Below are positions 56,493-64,000 of a stretch of DNA of 64,000 bases, piece after piece. The notes under the pieces are model-generated. The model saw only the letters and a program-made list of their open reading frames with translations, ran no database searches and was not told the DNA's origin. Each line of letters opens with the position of its first letter. Position 1 is the first letter of the stretch. The position numbers and the translations under genes are program-made. This DNA is from Gonatopus flavifemur (lineage: Eukaryota; Arthropoda; Insecta; Hymenoptera; Dryinidae): positions 26,076,001 to 26,140,000 of the forward strand of contig JAFFJZ010000007.1 in NCBI GenBank assembly GCA_018340375.1, written 5' to 3'.

Positions 56493-58251
56493 TAGGAGTG
56501 CACGAGACGAGATTCTCGACAATACATTGAAAGTCTCGTCTCGGTATCGAGAAATACTATCAGATGCGAGTGTCGTCTCGTCAGTATCGGTATCGCCTAA
56601 TATTTCTCATGAAAGTAACAATACTCCACCATTATACTCTGAATATCAGTGTAGCAGTATCAGCTGGTCAAATGAACAGCACAGCTTTGTTCAGTTGCTC
56701 AGAAAGACATAGAAAACCGATAATTCAGAGTACAGAAGTGAAGTTTTGGAACACAAGCCTAGTTGTATATAATCACTTTATTCAGCAGTAGAGTCTCAAT
56801 CTCAGCGAGGAACTCTAAAATTTCTCCAGAATAGTATACAATTTCGAGAAATTTCCAAGTTGAAAGTGAATTCTCTAATAGAAACATTTTATCGGAGTTC
56901 ATTAAGGGGATACAAGAGTATCATTCGAATAAACATTTTATTGTAAGATTTCTCTGAAAGAATATACGAAACCCCTGGTGAAAATGAAGCGGATGGAGCG
57001 ACGCGGAAGAGTAAACGGAACCGTATCTAAGCGCAGAAGAAGCGGAAATTGAAAGGTGTTTACGCTCCATCTGTTTCAACATTTTTCACCAGGGACAGTC
57101 TGAAATTTTCAGGAAATAACATTTGATACTTTATGTATTGCGCTATCGAAGATTATTCTTTGAAAATTGTAGACTGTTCCATAAATTCAGCACACAGAAG
57201 TCTCACAGACAGAATGTTTTTTACGCTGGTATGCGGAGAAAAATGCCGCTCGAAAATATAAGAATTCTTATTATCTTTCTTAGTGAACTAGAAATAAAAA
57301 TATAATATTTGTAATATGAATTTTTACATAAAAGTACAAAGGTTTACGAATATCGTAGAAAAAGTTATAGGTAGGGTTGAAGTTTCAAACGCTGAACGGT
57401 AAATTTTATAAAGCACATGGTAAAATTCAGTTATTGATTCGTAATCGCCCTTATTTTTATGTGAAAATCCATTTTACAGATCTTCCTGTTTCTGGTTTAG
57501 AAAAGCAAGAGGAAAAAAAGCAGTAGATTTTTTCTCCGTGTATCTCTTTGAGACCTATGTTGAATTTGCCCTAACAACTGATGATATTCATATGATATTA
57601 CTGGAATATTATTCACAATTTCCATCGGATATTATTGTGTACAGCCGAATAAATGGTCAGATGATCTATTATTTTTGTATTAATATCAATTAATTGCAGT
57701 TTAAATTCAATATGAATGTATAATTAATTTTGCTATCAGTCTTGACATCTTGAAACACCGTTTTTCCACGGAAAATTTCTCTGAAAATCCATGAACATCT
57801 TAGAAAAACTATGAACACCTCTGAAAAACTGCACTGGAAGTATTTGAGATTTTCAGAGACTCCCAGTGAAATTTCCGCCAGGCAATTTTCAAAATAAGAC
57901 CATATACATATATTATAATTTCAGAGAGATATACAGCTCTTTTTGGAGAGGAATTTTGTCACATGTATCATTTTGAAATACTCCTTTTCTATTACTTCCA
58001 TATTGAAAAAAATCGACACTATTGATGATATGTCCGAATATTAGATCTTTATTCTCAATTTCGTGTCCATTCCAAAACGATACCGATATTAGTCTCGTGC
58101 TTCCGTGCACCCCCGGTATCGACGATATTCTCGAGTATCGAATATCCGGTCTCGGTATCGTCTCGACTCCAAATACAACAGTATCGTCTTGGTGATGTCG
58201 AGACGATATCGAGACGATACCGATACTGGTCTCGAATCTCGTGCACCCCTA
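56493..58251. mobile_element. hAT-like element, GTCTC-rich, perfect 8-bp target duplication
   Basis: TAGGAGTGCACGAGACGAG at 56493 is mirrored by CTCGAATCTCGTGCACCCCTA ending at 58251. ACGGAATG flanks both sides exactly (56485-56492, 58252-58259). GTCTCG/GATACCGA repeats fill the outer 120-170 bp. The middle 1.4 kb has no transposase frame but holds 56973-57094. Non-autonomous. Confidence 0.93.
56973..57094. mobile_element. CCCTGGTGAAAA foldback, 122 bp
   Basis: CCCTGGTGAAAATGAAGCGG at 56973 pairs with TTTCAACATTTTTCACCAGGG ending at 57094, and GATGGAGCG pairs with CGCTCCATC. Same ends as 32273-33784. Confidence 0.82.
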
Positions 58252-58936
58252 ACGGAATGGTTGTCAAATGTACCCAAACTAACCTCAAAAAAATTTCAGC
58301 CTGATCGAAGAAAGTGTAGGGGTCTCACCCCCACCCCTCGAAGTTCGGAAAATCCAAAAAATGTGATCAATCCCTCTTCTTGCACCGATTTTTTCGTCAT
58401 TTCGTCCTCTCTGGCCCAGAATGGTCGGGAAATGTGACTCGACTAACTCCATAAACATTTCAGCTCGATCGGACCAAGTGCAGGGGTCTCCCCGTCCCAT
58501 TCGAAGTTCGGAAAATCAAAACAATGTCAACTTGTTATTTTGTAACTTTTATTTCTCTTTCACGGAATAGTTATCAAATTGGATCGAATGAACTAAAAAG
58601 AAATTGGGTTGATCCCTATACAAAAAAACCGTGTTAAGGATATGAAACGTTTTTATCTTGATTCTCATTGGTCCTCTACATTTCGGAAGTGACGTGACTC
58701 GCAGGATGCGGGGATCACCCGCAGCGTCATGGATCGTGCACGCGAGGTGCGCGCTGGTAGCTGCTAGTATTTTTGAATATCTATTTGTTACAATTAAATT
58801 TCTGGTTCAGGTATCCATAAGTTTGGGGTGAGCTAAATACAGCCATACGGTTTGTTGGAACAATCATACAATTTTTCCGTGTAAGCTTTGAAAACTACAC
58901 GTGTTTCTACAAAAATCATAGGAAAGTTTGATGGTA

Positions 58937-59185
58937 CACTGTAAAAAAAATTTGTTGAATTCCAAACAAAAATGCTTGGAAATTTCCAAACTTGGTTTGG
59001 AAAAATAATTTCCGAACCTTTTTTGTAAATTGCCGAACAAAAGTTTATGAATTCTCAAAAATCTTCGTGAAATCACAAAATTTTTTGAATGTTTACAAAC
59101 TTTTGTTTGCTAATTCACAAAAAAAGTTTGTGTAAAAAAACTGCCAAACTTCTTTGGCAGTTTAGAGAGTATATTTTTTACAGTG
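58937..59185. mobile_element. TA-CACTGTAAAAAAAATT MITE, 249 bp
   Basis: CACTGTAAAAAAAATTTG at 58937 and ATATTTTTTACAGTG ending at 59185; TA on both sides. CCAAACTTGGTTTGG and TTTGTAAATT words inside. Lies in the loop of 56449-61190. Confidence 0.85.
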
Positions 59186-59834
59186 TATGGAAGTTTAGTG
59201 TAGAGGCGGTCAGATGAGACCCTTCTAGCTGATACGATTGGGTAAAAAAATTTTTTAGTTGATTTGATCCAATTTGACAACTATTCCGTGAAGGAGAAAT
59301 CAAAGTTATAAAATAACAGGTTGACATTGTTTTGATCTTCCGGACTTCGAATGGGACGAGGAGACCCCTGCACTTGGTCCGATCGAGCTGAAATGTTTGT
59401 GGGGTTCCCTGCTAGAAAATTTCCCGTAGGAAATGATAGAATTCGACAGTATTTTAACCTTTTTTCTATCGTTTTGTATAGGGTGTATTGTGACATCAGA
59501 TTGAGCGGATAAAGAAATTTGTCCCAATGGGGTTCTATAGTGATAAACTGATACAATGCGAATGGGTCTTTATCGGATTTTCATGGGTTTTATCGTTTCT
59601 TTTCGGTTATTCACTATAAATTGTTCTTACCTTCTCCAGTTCTATATGGTTTAATCGGGAGTTTCCCATACATTTGATACCATTTTTTGCTTATACGAGT
59701 TTTATCGTAATGTATGGGGAAGGCACGAAAGGATACCTATAGTTGTCTATCGTGGAATTCCTTTAAATAATTACCTTGTTTTCACCAGAAAATTAAATTC
59801 AAGAAATGTATCGGTATTTTTATCATTTTGTATG

Positions 59835-60295
59835 CACTGTGAGAAAACGACGTAAAATTACATGCAACAAGTTTACCAAGACTGTTCCTGTAAAATGCAT
59901 TCTCCATAAACATTTAGCAGTCTTTTTACTCAGCATGTCACCTGTAAATTAACATGAACACTATGATGGTAATTTCACAAGTACTGAGTACTGGTAAAAT
60001 GAAATTATATCCACATGTCAATGTAAAATTACCTACTTCATTGGTAATTTTACAAATACTTAGGACTGGTAAAATCGAATTACATGTACATGGCAATGTA
60101 AAATTACTTGCATTCTGGTAAAATTACAGTTAACATGTATGTGTAAATTTACCTTGGGTGGATGTGTGAATTCACTGGTGTGTGTAGTTGGTAATTTTTA
60201 CATTAACATATATCATGCAATTTTACCAATACTGTATAGGTGAATCCTGTTGCCATTGACATTTGGTAATATTACCACCAAAACTTTTTACAGTA
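59835..60295. mobile_element. CACTGTGAGAAAAC MITE with GGTAAAATTACATGTA words
   Basis: CACTGTGAGAAAACG at 59835 and AACTTTTTACAGT near 60294. More than ten GGTAATTTTAC / GTAAAATTAC words, several joined to ACATGT. Confidence 0.75.
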
Positions 60296-60519
60296 TGGGG
60301 AAACACACGAGAGAGTACCTATAGTTGTCCCTATAGCTGTGGATTCATAAATACATTTAACAGTTTTTCACACAATCATTTCCTCTAGTGGATTTTCAAA
60401 CAAAGTTTGGAGGAAATCAAACCTCCTTGGTTCCTTAACCGAAACTTTGATTTCCTCGTTCTTGTGTAAAAAGAAACCAGCCATTTTTCTGTGAATGCAT
60501 AACAAAAATTTTCCACGGT

Positions 60520-60920
60520 CATTCACAGTTAGATCGTGAATGATCTACACAACTACGGAAATTCCAGATTCAGAAATCACGTAGCAAGTAATAGAAAAAA
60601 ATCTCTACTAATTTTTTAGTAGCAACTGTTATCGTGAAACTACGATAGGATCCTATAAACAGGAGTACAATTCTTCTATCGTGAATGACCTATGGAACAA
60701 CGGGAATTTCAGTTTCAGAAACCACATACAAAAAAAACGATAGCAAAACTTTTCTATCGGATTCTGTGGGAATTTTCAGTGGTGATTGTTATCGTGTAAA
60801 TACGATAAAACCCCATAAACAGCCGTAAAGTTCTCTTATCGTGAATTACCTATGGAATATCGGGAATTCCAGTTTTAAAAACCACATACAAAACGATAGA
60901 AAAATTTTTCTACCGGATTC
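60520..60920. repeat. Three imperfect direct repeats, period about 150-160 bp
   Basis: ATCGTGAATGAxCTA recurs at about 60534, 60679 and 60838. Each is followed by CGGxAATTxCAG, AAACCACxTACAAA and CGATAGAAAA-like blocks. TTATCGTGxAAxTACGATA precedes the second and third. Confidence 0.7.
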
Positions 60921-61250
60921 TATGGCAAATGTTTAGCAGGGTTAGTCGAGTCACATTTTACGACCATTCTGAGCCAGAGAGGGCGGAATGCCAAAAGAAA
61001 TGGATGCAAAAAGAGGGATTGATCACATTTTTTGGATTTTCCAAACTTCGAGGGGGGGGGGGGTTGAGACCCCTACAGTTTGTTCGATCGAGCTGAAATT
61101 TTTTTGGGGTTAGTTTGGACACATTTGACAACCGTGAATTCCGTGGATGTGAGGTCGATATTCAAGAAAAACAGGTTTCCGCTACACCCTAATGACCAAC
61201 TGACTTCTGGATGAGGCTTAAGATCAGCGGTACCCTAGTAGAAATGGTCT

Positions 61251-61373
61251 AGTCAGTCACGAGTTTGTAACGCCTGTAGTAACGGAAAATTAGAGACTAG
61301 TGAGTGCCTTGTAAGTATTCAGTGGGTTGGCTAATTTTTCGCGAGTGCAAGCGTTACAAACTCGTGAATGACT
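61251..61373. mobile_element. AGTCAGTCACGAGTTTG foldback
   Basis: TCACGAGTTTGTAACGC at 61257 pairs with GCGTTACAAACTCGTGA near 61351-61367, 123 bp in total. Abuts the next CCC element. Confidence 0.75.
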
Positions 61374-61374
61374 A

Positions 61375-62007
61375 CCCATGCAGAAATTGACGAACGACCC
61401 AGTACTGGAATAACGTTATTTGCCAACTGCCAACTGTTGGCAAACAACGTTGGAATAAACCCGGAATGATAACGCTGATCAACACTGGTACGGCGTTGTT
61501 CACCGATACTGGGTCAACGTTAACATCAACCCTGAATCAGTACTGGTTTTTCATTGTATACCAACATTGACAATTGATTTTCAACCGGTGATGGTAATCC
61601 ATTTAAGCCTTTGTACGTAGCTAATGAAAATAATTATATATTCTCAGCTAATGTCCATGGTTGTATCGAAAGTAAAAAATATAACACATCTGTTCGTATG
61701 TTGCTGAAGTTTGAATCGTTTCTTGAAACGAATGAATAATCCGAAAACATGTGAAGAAGTCAATTCGAGAACATGAATAATAATTTCTTCAGAATTTTGC
61801 CGTATTAAACCACACATAATGGATAACGTTGAACGAGTTTTAAATCAACGTTGGCAAATCAGCATTAACTATCGGCGTTGCAACAACATTGTACTGGTTG
61901 TTACTTCAACCACGTTACAACGTTGGCAACCAACCCTGGTAATCAGTGTTGTACCAGTACTGTTTCGATTGTTATGGTTGGTTGGAAGTCGGCATTTTCT
62001 ACATGGG
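61375..62007. mobile_element. TA-CCCATGCAGAAATT element with CAACGTTG words
   Basis: CCCATGCAGAAATTGACG at 61375 and CGGCATTTTCTACATGGG ending at 62007; TA on both sides. CAACGTTGGCAA, GCCAACTGTTGGC and ACCAGTACTG repeat. The open frame at 61819-62010 is made of these repeats. Confidence 0.82.
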
Positions 62008-62009
62008 TA

Positions 62010-62543
62010 GACTATTCCACTTGGGTATCACGATGTTAGCCGAAATGTGGGATGGAAATGACCTATGATCGTATTAAATGAAATAAAATACTAATAACTC
62101 AGTCAAAAATATCTGGGAATAAGGTTATAGAAGTCTACTATTGTCAGTATCACAATTGTTTATACATACTAGTATACAAATATGCATGTATAAATAATTA
62201 AAGTAACAAATCAATCAGATTATTCCAAGTTTCTTATTTGTAGCTCATTGTGCCTGACAAGGCTATGCGCCTGAATTATGCTTTCGTATTTACTTCTTTC
62301 GATACAACGAAGCATCCAAATAAAAAAGTTTGATTTGAACTGGATGTTTTGCTTGAAAAGAAAAATTGGAAGCACGGAAATGATGGAAAAATCTCGATTC
62401 GCAAATGGAATCGTATCTAGATCCATTCTTCGAATATTGAAGAGATATTGAATGTCGAATCAAAAAATATTTTTATTCAACAGGTTGTACAGTATTTCTA
62501 TAGTCGTGTACATGAATTGATTTTCATTGTATTATAAATTATA
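62010..62543. other. No gene seen
   Basis: AT-rich unique sequence preceding the third mariner. TA at 62542-62543 is its likely target site. Confidence 0.35.
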
Positions 62544-63304
62544 TTGGGTTGGAGAGAAAATAATTTTGATTTTTACCAATACATGGATTGAAAGTACCAT
62601 GTCTCTAGTAATACTTATTTAATGAAGTGAGTTAAAGCGTGTTTCAAAGGTAAAAGTCTTGAGAACATTCTACATTTGAAGACGGCGTCATTCGTGTACT
62701 CAGTCAAAAGTGATGACGCTTTGAAAATGGAGATTCTAGTAGGTCATTTCCGTCATGTTTTGCTTCTTTACTTTCGAAAAGGGAAAAGTGCAGCCCAGGC
62801 TGATCGGGAATGTGTTTTGTTTATGGTGAGGAGTGCTTAAGTGGACGTTAGTATCAACATTAGTCTGTTCATTTTCTTTTCGGAAATTGTGATGTTCAAG
62901 ATGAACCTCGTTCTGGCCGGCCAATCGTTGAGAAAGTCGATGTAATTTTCAATAACATCAAGGTGGGCTGACATATTTCATTTTGCGTCATCGTTACGGA
63001 ACTAAACATCGACTACGAAACTGTTTTAAACCATTGACATAAATCTGGATATCAAAACAAGTTCGATACTTTGGTTCTGGATGAATTAACAGTGGGAAAC
63101 TTTAATGGACCGAGTTCCCATTTGTAAATCGCTATTGAAAGGAAACGATATTGAGCTATTTTTGGAACGAATGATTACGGGCGATGCAGAATGGATCATG
63201 TACGACAATACTGTGCGAAAAAGATCGCGGTCGAAGCCCGGAGAAGCTCCAGAGAAAAAATTTCTGAAGCGAGCCCATGATTTTCGATGTTGTGAAAATA
63301 ATTA
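62544..63304 (+). pseudogene. mariner element 3, heavily decayed
   Basis: The left end TTGGGTTGGAGAGAAAAT with a preceding TA resembles a mariner terminal repeat. Fragments in several frames give GHFRHVLLLYFRKGKSAAQADRE (first HTH), NVQDEPRSGRPIVEK (linker), MDRVPICKSLLKGN and MITGDAEWIMYDNTVRKRSRSKPGEAPE (first catalytic Asp region). There are multiple frameshifts and stops. The DNAPAH and SPDLAPSDY regions and the right end are missing. It belongs to a different mariner lineage from the other two copies and is the oldest of the three by decay. Confidence 0.85.
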
Positions 63305-63734
63305 AAACAAACTAAGTAATAAGTTACACAATGGATATTTAGGAAAAAATGTTATTTGTTGATTTATAGAATGAAATTTAAAATTTCCATATCTTTTTCT
63401 TAAAAAATCATTTTCTCGTAAACTATTCGTTGAAAGTTGATGAAAATTTAGGAGGATGGCGAAAAAGAAATGCAATTGACAATAACATTGTCGAAAAAGT
63501 GCAATCATTAATTTTTGCTAATTTTTTATCAATTTTTAATAAACAAATGCTAATTCAACCCTGTTATGGGTACAATAATAGGAATTTTTTGAAGGAATAG
63601 AATCTCTGAATCTTTAAGAGCAAAAAACCGCTGGAAAATGTTTGTGCTCGTTCTTCGGATTCATGAAAAATAATATTATTTACTGTTACGCACAGAGGGG
63701 TGAAATATCAAAAAGTTGGATAAAACTGTGAGCA
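63305..63734. other. No gene seen
   Basis: AT-rich sequence following the mariner remnant. No repeat ends recognised. Confidence 0.35.
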
Positions 63735-63960
63735 GGCCTCAAATTTCCTTGAAATCCAGTACCCACAGATTTTTGGGGTCGTTGAATATGGATCCTTTGT
63801 CGAAATCCAAAAATTCACAATGGCGGATTCAACATGGTGGTAAAATATTTGAAAATTCATCGGATATTTCTCTAACTTGGTACCCATGGGTTTTTGAGAA
63901 CGCTATTCACAAATCTGCTGTCAGAATTTCAGAATTCAAAATGGCGGATCCAGAATAGCG
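63735..63960. repeat. Two degenerate units of a TTTTTGGGGTCG / CAAAATGGCGGAT repeat
   Basis: TACCCACAGATTTTTGGGGTC (63760) and TACCCATGGGTTTTTGAGAAC (63881) begin two units of about 120 bp. Each has an ACAATGGCGGATTC / AAAATGGCGGATCC block near its end. The same TTTTTGGGGTCG core lies in the arms of 43628-44385. The open frame here is a repeat artefact. Confidence 0.65.
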
Positions 63961-64000
63961 AACAACAATCCCAAAATTCAATGAATTTGCCTCAGGTGAA

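Larger units (their letters stand above)
59407..60941. mobile_element. CCCTGCTAGAAAATTT element, 1.5 kb, TT duplication
   Basis: CCCTGCTAGAAAATTTCCCG at 59407 is mirrored by ATGTTTAGCAGGG ending at 60941; TT on both sides. The host hairpin sequence reads continuously (GGGG-TT-AGTCGAG) once the element is removed. TATCGTTTTGTA words, a nested MITE (59835-60295) and direct repeats (60520-60920) lie inside. Confidence 0.85.
56449..61190. mobile_element. 4.7-kb foldback opened by two later insertions
   Basis: AGGGTGTAGTGAAAGACC at 56449 pairs with GGTTTCCGCTACACCCT ending at 61190. The left arm resumes after the hAT-like insertion (58252-58620) and the right arm lies in 59265-59406 and 60942-61190. 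Landmarks are AAATTTCAGC..GATCG, GGGGTCTCACCCC.., CTTCGAAGTTCGGAAAATC.. and their complements. The loop holds 58937-59185. No transposase. Confidence 0.85.

Noticed and set aside
1..64000. LTR retrotransposon, endogenous virus or bacterial insertion sequence
   Set aside because: No direct long terminal repeats, gag-pol or integrase motifs, viral genes or bacterial gene organisation were seen.

Overview
The window looks like nuclear DNA of an insect. It is AT-rich and has no operons or ribosome-binding sites. Its recognisable coding remains are eukaryotic class II transposases (piggyBac-like, pogo/Tigger-like, three mariners) and non-LTR retrotransposon pieces, set in a dense field of short inverted-repeat (foldback/MITE) elements. 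Transposon content does not allow a species call. The number of repeats with CACTG or CCCA ends and TA target sites fits several insect orders.

Host gene. Two candidate exons lie on the minus strand. At 40285-40205 there is a 27-codon first coding exon: good start context, an upstream in-frame stop, a hydrophobic signal-peptide-like core and a GT donor in phase 0. At 7422-6933 there is a 490-nt open exon with a strong polypyrimidine acceptor, phase 0 entry and a GTGAGT donor. The phases are compatible, so I propose one secreted or membrane-protein gene with an intron of about 33 kb that now holds most of the transposons. The product is not recognised.

Layout. 1-3.4 kb: reverse-transcriptase fragments on both strands, a GTCTC-rich repeat and a CCCA-type element. 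3.6-5.5 kb: two CACG/CACTG foldbacks, the second holding a tRNA-like pol III box A/B pair. 5.7-6.6 kb: 3' end of a dead LINE. 6.9-7.4 kb: host exon. 7.9-12.4 kb: an intact piggyBac-like transposase in the loop of a long inverted repeat whose arms are themselves hairpins, next to a TTAA-flanked MITE. 13.5-19.3 kb: hAT-like and CCC/CACTG MITEs and a LINE 5' fragment inside a foldback. 20.4-30.4 kb: nested insertions, including a pogo-like element broken by two TAG codons and a mariner with an internal deletion. 31-40 kb: about a dozen foldbacks. 40.2-41.4 kb: candidate first exon and 5' region. 42.7-50.7 kb: more nested foldbacks. 51.8-53.0 kb: second mariner. 53.4-62 kb: further foldbacks, including a 4.7-kb hairpin opened by two later insertions. 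62.5-63.3 kb: degraded third mariner. The end of the window carries a repeat with a GGGGTCG/ATGGCGG core.

Themes. Many elements are inserted inside one another, and several nested elements have an uninterrupted sister copy in the same window, so insertion order can be read. Many unrelated-looking foldbacks share only their ends (TA-CACTG.. or CCCA/CCCG/CCCT.. with a 2-bp A/T target duplication). Each is filled with repeats of its own short palindromic word. The only long, unbroken transposase reading frame is the piggyBac-like one.
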